Origin: an uncultured Selenomonadales bacterium
GTDB taxonomy: Bacteria; Bacillota; Negativicutes; Selenomonadales; Selenomonadaceae
Length of the DNA stretch: 64,000 nucleotides
NCBI GenBank assembly: GCA_947304355.1
Contig: CAMZAX010000008.1
Span: 1-64,000, forward strand
Reading direction: 5' to 3'
Shown: piece after piece, positions 39,118 to 49,133 of the stretch
Position numbering within the stretch: the first letter of the stretch is position 1
How the letters are laid out: each line of letters starts with the position of its first letter
Position numbers and translations under genes: made by a program
Notes under the pieces: generated by a model
Seen by the model: the letters and a program-made list of their open reading frames with translations, nothing else
The model's database searches: none
What the model was told of the DNA's origin: nothing

Positions 39118-39233
39118 GCGAATTCCTCCTTTGAAAGCGTTATTTTTGATGGTTAAGAGTTTCGTTTTGCGAATGTAATTTTATCAAACGGGAAAATAGT
39201 TGGCAACATTGCTTGACCAAGCACAATCGCAGA

Positions 39234-39285
39234 AACGGCGAATCTTTACGCAGGGGCGAGTTCCCGCAGGTAAAAATCCGCCGTT
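39234..39285. promoter_or_regulatory. Long imperfect hairpin between glgD and glgP
   Basis: AACGGCGAATCTTTACGCAGGGGCGAGTTCCCGCAGGTAAAAATCCGCCGTT. Confidence 0.6.
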
Positions 39286-39312
39286 GTCTGTCAATATGTT
39301 AATGTTCGACGA

Positions 39313-40422
39313 TTAGATGCGTGCTTTCTTTTTAACTATATAAGGATAGTTCTCCGCGCCTTTGAGCCAGCGATTCTTGGTGATGATGACTTCTTTGTCA
39401 CAGATGACGTTTTCGACGCGCGCGCCCTCTTGCACGTCGCAACGTTGCATGAGGATGGAGTCTTTAACGACCGCGCCCTTGCCGATTTTGACGCCGCGGA
39501 AGATGACGCTGTTTTCAACCGTGCCGCGAATTTCGCAACCGTTGGCGATAAGCGAATTCTTGACGTCGGCGGTCTCTTTGTACTGAACGGGAACTTCGTC
39601 CTTGACCTTCGTGAAGATCGGGCGTTCGTTGTTCATGAAGAGTTCTTCCCAAATTTCGGGCTTGAGGCAGTCGCGGTTCGCTGCGTAGTATTCCATTGTG
39701 GAATTGATGTGCGCGACGTAGCCTTCGTGTTTGTACGCGCTGATTTTGAATTCTTCGGCGTGACGAATCAAAGCGTCGAGCAGGAAGTCTTGACCGCCGC
39801 GTTCGTAAGACGATTTGACGATGTAAGCGAAGGTCGGGACGGGCATGAGGTACGCGCCCATGACGTCTTTTTGACCGGCTTTAATCGCGGGCACTTCGGC
39901 GAGGTCGGTGACGATGCCGTTGGTGCTGGTTTGAATGACGACGCTTTTGCCTTCGCGGTCGATTTGCGCCTTCGTGTAAACCATGGTGATGTCCGCCGCG
40001 CTCTTCTTGTGGAATTCAACGACTTCTTGGAAGTCGATGTTGTAAATGTAGCTTGCGTTCGTCAACAGGACGTATTGTTTGCCGCTGAGTTCGGCGAAGT
40101 CGAGGTTTGCGTAAATGTCTTTGAGGTCGCCTTTGCGCGAATCGTTATCGGGCAGAGCTGCGGGCAGGTAAGTCAAGCCGTCGCGGCGGCGAGCCAAATC
40201 CCAATCTTTACCGGAGCGGATGTGGTCGAGCACTGCGCGCGAGAAATCGGGGAGCAAAAGCCCGACCGTGCTGATGCCGGAGTTGACCATGTTGGAAATC
40301 GCGAAGTCGACGAGGCGATAACGTCCCGCGAACGGCAGAGCTTCAACCGCACGCGTCGCCGCCAATTCTCTAATCAGGCTGTTGCCTTCCTGAAGATTTA
40401 TTATCCCCACTACTTGTTTCAA
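39313..40422 (-). CDS. glgD: Glucose-1-phosphate adenylyltransferase regulatory-type subunit GlgD
   Basis: GIINLQEGNSLIRELAATRAVEALPFAGRYRLVDFAISNMVNSGI; paired with glgC. Confidence 0.95.
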   Translation of the reverse strand: MKQVVGIINLQEGNSLIRELAATRAVEALPFAGRYRLVDFAISNMVNSGISTVGLLLPDFSRAVLDHIRSGKDWDLARRRDGLTYLPAALPDNDSRKGDLKDIYANLDFAELSGKQYVLLTNASYIYNIDFQEVVEFHKKSAADITMVYTKAQIDREGKSVVIQTSTNGIVTDLAEVPAIKAGQKDVMGAYLMPVPTFAYIVKSSYERGGQDFLLDALIRHAEEFKISAYKHEGYVAHINSTMEYYAANRDCLKPEIWEELFMNNERPIFTKVKDEVPVQYKETADVKNSLIANGCEIRGTVENSVIFRGVKIGKGAVVKDSILMQRCDVQEGARVENVICDKEVIITKNRWLKGAENYPYIVKKKARI

Positions 40423-40458
40423 TTCAAAGCACCTCCTGAAGTGCAGACGAATTCAAAA

Positions 40459-41592
40459 TCACGCTTCGACGACGGAGCCTTCGGGAACGACGAAAATTTC
40501 GCCCTCTTTGCCTTCGACTCGTGCGCCCGATTTAATGACGGCGTCCTGAGCGATAATCGCGTAATTGACGACTGCACCGTCTTCGATAACCGCCGACGGC
40601 AGGATAACCGAATTGGTGACCTTCGCGCCTTTGCCGACACGCACGCCCTGGAAGATAACGGACTTGTCGACGTCGCCTTCGATTTTTGCGCCTTCGTTAA
40701 TCATGGACTGCTTGACGGAAGCATAGGGGCCGACGAATTGCGGCGGGAGCGACGGGTTGGACGAATAGACTTTCTGGTCGCCTTTGAGGTCGAAGGGCGG
40801 CTGGTCTTGGAGCAAATCCATATTCGCCTGCCAGAGACTTTCAATCGTGCCGACATCTTTCCAGTAGCCGTCGAACGCGTAGGAGAACATGCGCGCGCCG
40901 TCCGCCAACATTTTCGGAATCAAGTCGTTGCCGAAGTCATGCGTCGAATCTTCTTTCACGCCGTCTTCTTCGAGATACTTTTTAAGGAAGGGCTTCGAGA
41001 AAATGTAAATGCCCATGGACGCGAGGTTGGATTTAGGTTCTTTCGGTTTTTCCTGGAACTCGGTAATGCGGCCGGTTTCTTTGTCGGTGACCATGATGCC
41101 GAAGCGCGGAGCCTCTTCCCACGGCACTTCAAAGACGCCGATAGTGATGTCCGCGTTGTTGTCCTTGTGAGCCTTGAGCATCCACGAATAATCCATGGTG
41201 TAGATATGGTCGCCGGAGAGAATCAGCACGTAGTCGGGGTCTGCCAAGTCGATGAAGTTCAAGTTCTGGTAAATGGCGTCCGCCGTGCCGCGATACCAAT
41301 CCGCGCCCTTTTCGCGAGCGTAAGGAGGAAGAATGAAAACACCGCCGCCCGTGCGGTCGAGATCCCACGAGCTGCCGCTGCCCAAATAGTTGTGGAGTTC
41401 GAGCGGCTTATACTGAGTGAGCACGCCAACTTTCTCTATGCCCGAATTTGCGCAATTGGAGAGCGGGAAGTCGATGATGCGATACTTTCCGCCGAACGGT
41501 ACTGCCGGCTTCGCAACGGTCTTCGTCAAGGCCTTGAGGCGGCTGCCCTGCCCGCCGGCCAATATCATTGCCAAGCACTCTGTCTTTCTCAT
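40459..41592 (-). CDS. glgC: Glucose-1-phosphate adenylyltransferase
   Basis: [63 protein letters not shown]. Confidence 0.97.
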   Translation of the reverse strand: MRKTECLAMILAGGQGSRLKALTKTVAKPAVPFGGKYRIIDFPLSNCANSGIEKVGVLTQYKPLELHNYLGSGSSWDLDRTGGGVFILPPYAREKGADWYRGTADAIYQNLNFIDLADPDYVLILSGDHIYTMDYSWMLKAHKDNNADITIGVFEVPWEEAPRFGIMVTDKETGRITEFQEKPKEPKSNLASMGIYIFSKPFLKKYLEEDGVKEDSTHDFGNDLIPKMLADGARMFSYAFDGYWKDVGTIESLWQANMDLLQDQPPFDLKGDQKVYSSNPSLPPQFVGPYASVKQSMINEGAKIEGDVDKSVIFQGVRVGKGAKVTNSVILPSAVIEDGAVVNYAIIAQDAVIKSGARVEGKEGEIFVVPEGSVVEA

Positions 41593-41751
41593 AGAATAAT
41601 CCCCCCTGAACGAAATACAAGCTCCTAATGCCTCAAACTTCCGAAGCAACGTCGGAGTCACTTCATTAGGTTGGCATTTCTACGCGCCGCGCCTTTTTCC
41701 TGCCGAAAATTTCAGAAAAAAATTTACTTTCGGCATGAAGTTTGACTGAAA

Positions 41752-41782
41752 AAAATCCCCGTCGATTGGCGGGGAAAAATTT
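41752..41782 (-). terminator. Putative intrinsic terminator downstream of GT8 gene
   Basis: Minus strand CCCCG-CCAATCGA-CGGGGATTTTTTT. Confidence 0.65.
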
Positions 41783-41784
41783 TT

Positions 41785-43022
41785 TTACATTGCCTGAATC
41801 AGCGGGTAGGAGTTGAGCGGGACGCCCTGCGCCTCCGACAAGAACTCCAGCCCGTTGACGAAATCTTTGCCCGGCGTGAAACCCGCTTGCGTCAAAATTT
41901 GGAACGGGAAGTTCGGCAACATGATGAAGAAAACTTTCTTGCCGCGCGCGCGTTTCATGGCGTCAAGCAATTTGTTCAGCGATTCTTGACTGTCCACCGT
42001 GATTATTTCTTCGTCGGCGCGTACCGCGAAAAAATTTTTGAACCCGTCGATGTTATCGGGCGCAACGAAGAAAGCGCGCGTCTTGCCGCTCATAAGAGCC
42101 GTGAGATTTACCATTGACTGCTTAAAGCCGACGTGAAGCTGTTGCACGCTCGCGTAGAGCCGTCCGATTGTCTCCTCGTCGAACCACGGCGTTTGAGCAA
42201 AATATTTCATCCACAGGCGGTTGAACAGGTCGCGCATGTCCATTCCGAAGCCTGCACCCGTAAAATGATAAATTCGTCGATAACAGAGATTTTCATTGAG
42301 GCGGCGAGCTTTGCGAACAAAAGCATTAAATTTCTCGTCCAGTTTAAGATAATTTTTCGAGAAAAGGTAATTGAGGACTTCTTGGTCAAGATATATAAGT
42401 TGCGGATGCTCACCGACAAATTTCACGCCGTCCATCAGGTGTTCATTTTCTTTACGCAAAATTTTTATATTTATCAACAACACGCCGGAATTGAAATAAT
42501 CGTTATAATCGACGAATCCATTGGTTACCAAGTAATTTGATGCGGCGTTACTCGGATGATCGAAGGGATCTGCTCTAACTTCGTCAGCCGCAGCAAGCGG
42601 TTTGTCGCCGAGTTCAACCTGCCAGAGCTCTTTTATGTCAAGATTGACGATTGTATCAGAGTCGAGATAAATGGCTTTGTCGATGTCAGCCGCAAGGAGG
42701 TACGGAATAAAAAAACGATAAAACATTCCGATAGAGAAGCGCGTTTCGGACGCCTGCGGGAACATTTTTTTTATGTATTCGATTTTGTCCGCAAAGAGTT
42801 GTTCGACATTGTAGAACTTGACGAGCTGACCGTAACGCCCCGCCACGTAGGAAAACTTATCGCAGTTTTCGGTCGTCAACGTGTTGTCGTGAAGGATGTG
42901 CACCGTGATTGATGGCGTGGGGGGGGGGGGTTATGGTTTTCAAACATTGACAACATTGCCGTGCCCGTGAATTTGGAGTAACGCCCCGTCTTGTCGTAGA
43001 GACAATAGCAAACGTGAATCAT
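41785..43022 (-). pseudogene. GT8-family glycosyltransferase with C12 tract frameshift (putatively phase-variable, OFF)
   Basis: Start MIHVCYCLYDKTGRYSKFTGTAMLSMFENHN[C12]; downstream frame TPSITVHILHDNTLTTENCDKF... intact to stop; only the tract breaks the frame. Confidence 0.88.
42919..42930 (-). repeat. Homopolymer G12 on + (C12 on coding strand) within GT8 gene
   Basis: gcgtGGGGGGGGGGGGttatgg. Confidence 0.98.
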
Positions 43023-43033
43023 TAAATCACTCC

Positions 43034-44260
43034 TTACATTGCTTTGATAAGCGCATGGGAATCGAGCGGCACGCCCTGCACCTCCGACAGAAATTCCATA
43101 CCGTTGACGAAATCTTTGCCCGGCGCAAAACCCGCGTCCGTCAGTGCTTTGAACGGGAAGCGCGGCAACATGATGAAAAATAATTTCTTGCCGCGAGCAC
43201 GTTTCATGGCGTCGAGCAATTTGTTCAGCGAGTCGTTATTGTCCGCCGTGATTATCTTTTCGTCGTTGCGTATCGAGAAAATTTTTTTGAACGCGTCAAC
43301 GTCCTTGGGCGCGGCGAAAAATTCGCGACGCTTGCCGACCATTGCCGCCGAAAGATTTATCAGCGAGTTCTTCAGCCCGACGTGCACTTGACGGAAGCCC
43401 GCGTACAGTCTGCCGAGCAAATATTCGTCGAACCACGGCGTCTTCATGAAATGCGCCATCCACAGCCGATTCAAGTCGTCGTTCATGTCCAAAGTCAAAG
43501 CCTCAACCGCGTAATGGTAAATCGCCTTGCGCGGCTTGACGTCCTTTGCCCGCGTGCGCTCCACGTCGACGAACACGTCAAATTTCTCCGACAGCTTGAC
43601 GTAGTTGCCCGCGTACAAATAGTTCAGTACGTCTTGATCGGGCCAAGCCATTTGCGGGTGCTCGCTTAAAAATTTCAGACCGCGCCGAATATTTTCTTCC
43701 TCGTGGCGCATGACGTTCAAATTCATCAGCAAGACGCCCGAATTAAAATAATCGTCGTAAGCCACAAGCTTTTGAACGATTAAATATTTTATTTGCAAGC
43801 TGAATTTCAAGCGCACGGGGTCAACAGCCGTTTCATTGGCGGCGGCAAGAGGTTTGTCGCCGAGTTCAATTTGCCACAGCTCTTTTATGTCGAGGTTGAC
43901 GATAATATCCGAGTCGAGGTAAATGACTTTCTCAACGTCCGCCGGAAATAGCTGCGGGATAAAAAATCGATAAAACATTGCAATGCTGTATCGAATTTCA
44001 ATCAAGCCCAGAAAGGTCGTCCTGAGCTCCGCGATTTTTTCCGCGCAGAGCTGTTCGACGTTATAAAATTTCACGTGCTGACCGTAGCGACCCGCAATGT
44101 AAATGAACTTGTCGCGGTTTTCGTTCGACAGCGTATTGTCGTGGAGGATGTGCACCGTGACTTCCGAGTTCGTGTGTTCAAAAATCGAAAGCATCGTCGT
44201 GCCCGTGAATTTGGAATAACGCCCCGTCTTGTCGTAAAGACCGAAGCAAACGTGAATCAT
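43034..44260 (-). CDS. GT8-family glycosyltransferase
   Basis: MIHVCFGLYDKTGRYSKFTGTTMLSIF; MFYRFFIPQLFPADVEKVIYLDSDIIVNLDI (DxD). Confidence 0.9.
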   Translation of the reverse strand: MIHVCFGLYDKTGRYSKFTGTTMLSIFEHTNSEVTVHILHDNTLSNENRDKFIYIAGRYGQHVKFYNVEQLCAEKIAELRTTFLGLIEIRYSIAMFYRFFIPQLFPADVEKVIYLDSDIIVNLDIKELWQIELGDKPLAAANETAVDPVRLKFSLQIKYLIVQKLVAYDDYFNSGVLLMNLNVMRHEEENIRRGLKFLSEHPQMAWPDQDVLNYLYAGNYVKLSEKFDVFVDVERTRAKDVKPRKAIYHYAVEALTLDMNDDLNRLWMAHFMKTPWFDEYLLGRLYAGFRQVHVGLKNSLINLSAAMVGKRREFFAAPKDVDAFKKIFSIRNDEKIITADNNDSLNKLLDAMKRARGKKLFFIMLPRFPFKALTDAGFAPGKDFVNGMEFLSEVQGVPLDSHALIKAM

Positions 44261-44277
44261 CGAATCACTCCTTTTTG

Positions 44278-44296
44278 AGGGACAAGGGACAAGGGA
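44278..44296. repeat. Short tandem repeat (AGGGACA heptamers)
   Basis: AGGGACAAGGGACAAGGGA between DUF5693 gene and GT8 RBS. Confidence 0.85.
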
Positions 44297-46369
44297 TTAG
44301 TGTTTTAGTCGCTTGACAAAGAACTGCAGGAATATTATCAGCACCGCGCCGATTATCGCGCCGGGAATCAGACCGTCGAGCCCGCGAATGAACGACATCA
44401 AAATCGGCGTGCGCATGTGCGCAAACGTCTCAACCATCGAGCTTTGACCGATTGTGCCCGCCATAACCAGCACGAAGCAAATCATTTTCGGGAACTTTTT
44501 CAGGAAGGCGGCGAACGCCAACATGAACGCCGGGTGCCCGAAGAAGATTTCCTTCGAGCGAGGGCGAGCGTAAAACATTTGCTCAAGCATGGCGCGAATT
44601 TTTATCTCCGCGCCCGAAACCGGCATCCCCGACGTGTGTCCGCTCCGCGCTATCAAGACGACGAACGCGCCCGCAACGACCATCAACGCCAAAAACATTT
44701 TCACGCTGACCGACTTGTCGAGGAGTTCTTTTATCTGTTGCGTGGCGGGGACGTTCTTGCGCAATTCGTCCACGACGTTGAAGCGTTGCAGGAACGCGAC
44801 CGCCACCAAAATCAGCGGCAGGACGAACGTAAGTTTTATGCCGCGAAAGATTTCAAACTCCAGGAAGTACGACACGTCCGACAACGCGCCCGACAGGTAA
44901 GCCGCGCCCGTCATTGACAGCACGCCCGTCACGAGCAACGCAAAGCCCGAAGTCCAGACCAGTTGCGCCGTCGACAAATTTTCTTTCAGACGCGCCGCCC
45001 GATTCTGTATGCGAATCTTGTATTGAATCACGCGCAACAAGTCCAGCTGCCAGATTATCGCCAACGCGGGGAACAAGTTCGCGCTTGCCAACGCCGCCAA
45101 CAATCGGACTTTGCCGCCCGCCCCCATCAAAACAGGTATCGCCGCGCAGATTGCAATTATCGCGAACAGTTGCAGTTGGAGCCGCCGATTGCGATTGAGC
45201 CGCCGCGAGACAAGCGACAGGTAAAGCACGCCCGCCGCCGCCGTGCCGACAATCACAAGCGCACGCAAAATGACGTTCGGATAATAATTTTCAAACGTGC
45301 CCGCCTTGCCGAAGGTAAAGCCGTCGCGTTCGAGACCTGCGCGGACTTCGCGGAAATATTTCATGTTCGTTTCGAGCAAAGTCGTTTCGGGTTCGGGCTT
45401 GTCGTAAATGCGCAGGAGGTTGATACGGATATTGCGTTCCCTGTCCGTCGTCGACCAACGATTAATCGCCGTGGACATTGCGAGCTTGGGCTGTTCGTCC
45501 TTCGGAATGGCGTAGAGGCGCGCGACGTGATCTTCGCCGATTTTCTGCGCGAGGTAGTACATGCCCATTTGCGGATAGAATTGCAGTTGCGTGAAGTGTT
45601 CGATAACGCCGAGAGTAATTTTGCGCCGCGACATGTTCGCCGCCGTCAAGTCGAGGAAATTTGACGCGCCCAAGACAGCCGGCCCGTCGAAGACGATTTC
45701 GGAAATCGGGTAGCCTTCAATCCTGTCGAAGACGAATTGAACGTTCTCCGCCGTGCACTTGTGAAAATTCATCGGGCGGGCAAGAATCGTGAACCCGAAG
45801 GCGCGCGCCTTGTTCATTTCGTCGCGGGGCAGGGCGAGCGGCATTTTCATGAGTTCGCCGAATTGCGCCTTGACTTCGATGACTTCAATGCCGCCGACGG
45901 AAAAAATCTTTACGCGTTCTTCGCCGAGCCGCTGAAGCAAAGCCTCTTTGGTGTCGTAGTAGCTGTCGAGGTCGCCGCCGATAACGTAAACCCGATTCGG
46001 CGCGACGAGCCCGAATTCAATCGTCTGCCGCCAAAGTTCGTTGGTCAGTGTGCCGCTCTGATAGTTGGCGAGGATGTCGCTGCCCGCAAGCGTGAAAATT
46101 TTTCCGGTGCGCGCCAACTTTTCAAGCGATGAATCGTAAATGGCAAGCGACGTAATGCCCGCCTCTTTTGTCAGCTTAAGCACGTCGTCAAGCTCCAAGC
46201 CTTCGCGTTCGGCGAGGTCGACGACGCTTTGATAGTCAACCGCCAAGTCGATTTGCTTGTTTTCAGACTCCACGAAGAACCGTTGCCCCGCGATAATCAG
46301 CGCGGCGAACAGCCCCACGCCGATTGCCGCCAGCAGTACCCGATTGTATGTAAACTTTTTCATAAACAC
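44297..46369 (-). CDS. DUF5693 family membrane protein
   Basis: N-terminal TM, large soluble region (EREGLELDDVLKLTKEAGITSLAIYDSSLEKLARTGKI), many C-terminal TMs. Confidence 0.8.
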   Translation of the reverse strand: MFMKKFTYNRVLLAAIGVGLFAALIIAGQRFFVESENKQIDLAVDYQSVVDLAEREGLELDDVLKLTKEAGITSLAIYDSSLEKLARTGKIFTLAGSDILANYQSGTLTNELWRQTIEFGLVAPNRVYVIGGDLDSYYDTKEALLQRLGEERVKIFSVGGIEVIEVKAQFGELMKMPLALPRDEMNKARAFGFTILARPMNFHKCTAENVQFVFDRIEGYPISEIVFDGPAVLGASNFLDLTAANMSRRKITLGVIEHFTQLQFYPQMGMYYLAQKIGEDHVARLYAIPKDEQPKLAMSTAINRWSTTDRERNIRINLLRIYDKPEPETTLLETNMKYFREVRAGLERDGFTFGKAGTFENYYPNVILRALVIVGTAAAGVLYLSLVSRRLNRNRRLQLQLFAIIAICAAIPVLMGAGGKVRLLAALASANLFPALAIIWQLDLLRVIQYKIRIQNRAARLKENLSTAQLVWTSGFALLVTGVLSMTGAAYLSGALSDVSYFLEFEIFRGIKLTFVLPLILVAVAFLQRFNVVDELRKNVPATQQIKELLDKSVSVKMFLALMVVAGAFVVLIARSGHTSGMPVSGAEIKIRAMLEQMFYARPRSKEIFFGHPAFMLAFAAFLKKFPKMICFVLVMAGTIGQSSMVETFAHMRTPILMSFIRGLDGLIPGAIIGAVLIIFLQFFVKRLKH

Positions 46370-46386
46370 AACCTTCCGAACGACGT

Positions 46387-47970
46387 TCAGTGAATTTTGG
46401 AATTCAACTTTTCCTGCGCTTTTCTGAAGCCCAAATCCGCCGCCTTTTTAAACCATTTTTGCGCTTCTTCCGTGTCCTGTTCGACGCCGATACCGTTCTG
46501 ATAATATTCCCCGACGACAAACATGTTATACATATTTCCCTGCAAAGCCTTCTTCAAATTGTCGTTGAACCGCCGAATATCGCGGGAAGGCTTATTCGAC
46601 TTGTCACTGAACAGATTCTTTATATCGGGTATCGAACCCAATTTAATTATCGGATGAATGTAGCCTTTGTTGTTTGGGTTATTGTTTTGGATGATAATAC
46701 GCAAGCGGTTCAATTCTCGTTCAGAAATGTCCGGAACAAGATTTAATTCCTCATATGCGCTGAGCAAATGAACTTGCGCGTCGTAATGCCCTTTATCTGC
46801 CGCCCGTTTGAGCCAATAGATTATTTTATCGGCGTCATACCTGCAACCGATTCCCTTAGCATAGTACATGGCGATTTTGAATTGCGCATCAGGGTGCTCG
46901 TCCTCTGCGGCACTCAACAGCCACAGAAAAGATTTGCTCACGTTGCGCTCGACGACTTTGCCAAAATAATACGCGATGCCGACATTGTACTTTGCGCTGA
47001 CGAGACCTTGATGAGCGGCGCGGAGGAAATATTGGAAAGCCTTCTTCTTGTTTTGATTAACAAACTGTCCCGAATTGTAGAAAGTCCCCAAGTTGTATTG
47101 CGCCAAAGGATTGCCTTCGTCCGCGTACTTGGTAAGGAGTTCAACGCCTTTCTTCGCGTCGCGCAAAACGAAGCCGCCTTCCATTAAGTAAGATTCGGCA
47201 AGCGCGCATTGAGCCTCAAAATTGCCTTGCTCAGCTTTTCGCTCTATCTTGTCGATAATGTCGGCAGCTTTTACGTTCGTACCCGGAATTTCATAAGAAC
47301 CTATGTAATGTATATCCGCGCCCTGCAAACGCATGAGATTTTCCGTCGCCAAATCGTCGCCTTGCTCGGCGGCTTGTTTATACCAATAAAGTGCTTTGTT
47401 TAAATCTTTTTTGCCGCCGATTCCCGACTCCAACATTCGTCCCAAAGTAGTCTGCGCGTACATGTTGCCTTGGACGGCCGACTTCTCCAAATACTCTGTC
47501 GCCTTGACCATATCCTGTGCCACGCCCAGACCGTCAAGATACATGCACCCCAAAGCGTTTTGCGCATCGGCGTCGTCGTATTCGTCCGCAGCTTTTTTCA
47601 AGTACTTGCAAGCTTTTTCGTGATTCGGCTTGTCGTTTAAGCTGTAACATTTTGCCAGCTCGAACATGCTTTCGTAGTAAAGTCTTTTGGCGTTTTCGTT
47701 AAGCTCGTCAAGTATTTCGATTGATTGTTTGTCGACGACACGTTTGAGAGGAAAGTTTTCACGATAGAGGCACAGAGCCATCTCGAAAAAATCTATGGCC
47801 TTACCGAAATTTTCTTCATGTTCGTAGTGTTGCGCCAATTGCCCTGCCGATTGCAATTCATATAACGGGAAAAAATCTTCATTGGCAATGAGACGGGACG
47901 GCGTGTTTTTAAGTACAACAGCGCGCTCCTTATCGGTCAATCCCTTGAAGAACCGCGATTCCGAAGACAT
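46387..47970 (-). CDS. Sel1-like repeat protein
   Basis: Multiple SEL1 repeats (DAQNALGCMYLDGLGVAQDMVKATEYLEKSA; NMYAQTTLGRMLESGIGGKKDLNKALYWYKQAA). Confidence 0.9.
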   Translation of the reverse strand: MSSESRFFKGLTDKERAVVLKNTPSRLIANEDFFPLYELQSAGQLAQHYEHEENFGKAIDFFEMALCLYRENFPLKRVVDKQSIEILDELNENAKRLYYESMFELAKCYSLNDKPNHEKACKYLKKAADEYDDADAQNALGCMYLDGLGVAQDMVKATEYLEKSAVQGNMYAQTTLGRMLESGIGGKKDLNKALYWYKQAAEQGDDLATENLMRLQGADIHYIGSYEIPGTNVKAADIIDKIERKAEQGNFEAQCALAESYLMEGGFVLRDAKKGVELLTKYADEGNPLAQYNLGTFYNSGQFVNQNKKKAFQYFLRAAHQGLVSAKYNVGIAYYFGKVVERNVSKSFLWLLSAAEDEHPDAQFKIAMYYAKGIGCRYDADKIIYWLKRAADKGHYDAQVHLLSAYEELNLVPDISERELNRLRIIIQNNNPNNKGYIHPIIKLGSIPDIKNLFSDKSNKPSRDIRRFNDNLKKALQGNMYNMFVVGEYYQNGIGVEQDTEEAQKWFKKAADLGFRKAQEKLNSKIH

Positions 47971-49121
47971 TAAAATTCCTCCCTGCGCCGCAAGATTTTT
48001 TTGTACTCTTCATAATCCAGCTGATTTAATTTATTCGTGGCACCGCTGTGACCCGATAAAGCCGCCAAGGAATAGTAATGTTTGGCTTGCGACAGATCCT
48101 TTGCCGTGCCGACGCCTTTTTCGTAACACTGCCCGACTTTATAGCAGGCGTCGCGGTCTCCTCTTTTGGCAGCTTTAAGATAACACTCCAAACTTTTGGC
48201 AAAATTCTTTTCGGTGCCCAAGCCGTATTGATGGCAATCGCCCAGTTTTATCCAAACCTTGGGAATAAAGACGAAATAATCATCGTCGTCGTTACCTTGC
48301 TCGACGATATGATTGTATCGCGCAAAATTATCTTTCGGGTTGTAGGGAATTCCCGAAGAGGGAGTTTCAATCGGGTTGAAATGTTCCGCCAAAGCATATT
48401 CCGCAAGCAAATTACCCTTGCTCGCAGCACTGACAAATAAATCGTATGCGGCTTTTGCATCTCGATTGAGCCCGTATGAATTCATGTACATGAAGCCGAG
48501 AATATATTCTGCGTCGACGGAACCTTTATTCACGGCTTCTTTAAAGAGAGCAGCAGCTTTCTTGAAATCCTGTGCCCTGATTTTGCCGTAGAAATAAATC
48601 AACCCCAAGTCTCGCAAAGCAAAAGGACTGCCGTTTTCGCAAGACTTTTCAAGCCATTCGATTTGTTTGTCCGTATCGGGCTCCGTGCCTGTGCCGACCT
48701 CATAACAAACCGCCACACAAAATTGAACGTCCGCCAACAGATTTTCGTCTGCAATAAGCCGATGATCGGAAGAACCGTACCATTGCATAACTTTGAACAA
48801 TGCCTTTAAGGAACGTTCAGCCTCTTCCCGAAAAGTCAACCGGGTATGAACTCCGATGTTCCCCAAAAAGCGTACGATATGCATTGCTTCGATAATATCG
48901 CGCTCAACGCCCCAAAATTCCTCCAATTCAATTATGCGACTGATAAGATTGCCTTTTTGTCCGACCATGCTTTCGACAAGAATTTCCAAAATCAGTCGGC
49001 TTTGGGCAAGGGAAATATTCGGGTTAAGCTTCTTTGTGACGTGAGCGGAATAAACGAATCTGTAAAGGAGGCTGTAATCGGTATGGAAGTAAATATATTT
49101 CTCGGATAACGCAAAGCTCAT
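47970..49121 (-). CDS. Sel1-like repeat protein
   Basis: SVDAEYILGFMYMNSYGLNRDAKAAYDLFVSAA; DACYKVGQCYEKGVGTAKDLSQAKHYYSLAA. Confidence 0.88.
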   Translation of the reverse strand: MSFALSEKYIYFHTDYSLLYRFVYSAHVTKKLNPNISLAQSRLILEILVESMVGQKGNLISRIIELEEFWGVERDIIEAMHIVRFLGNIGVHTRLTFREEAERSLKALFKVMQWYGSSDHRLIADENLLADVQFCVAVCYEVGTGTEPDTDKQIEWLEKSCENGSPFALRDLGLIYFYGKIRAQDFKKAAALFKEAVNKGSVDAEYILGFMYMNSYGLNRDAKAAYDLFVSAASKGNLLAEYALAEHFNPIETPSSGIPYNPKDNFARYNHIVEQGNDDDDYFVFIPKVWIKLGDCHQYGLGTEKNFAKSLECYLKAAKRGDRDACYKVGQCYEKGVGTAKDLSQAKHYYSLAALSGHSGATNKLNQLDYEEYKKILRRREEF

Positions 49122-49133
49122 TCTTAGGCTCCT

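Noticed and set aside
39430-41628. 732-aa plus-strand ORF opposite glgD/glgC
   Set aside because: Antisense to two unmistakable genes; composition of strongly biased codons produces long reverse-frame ORFs throughout this window.
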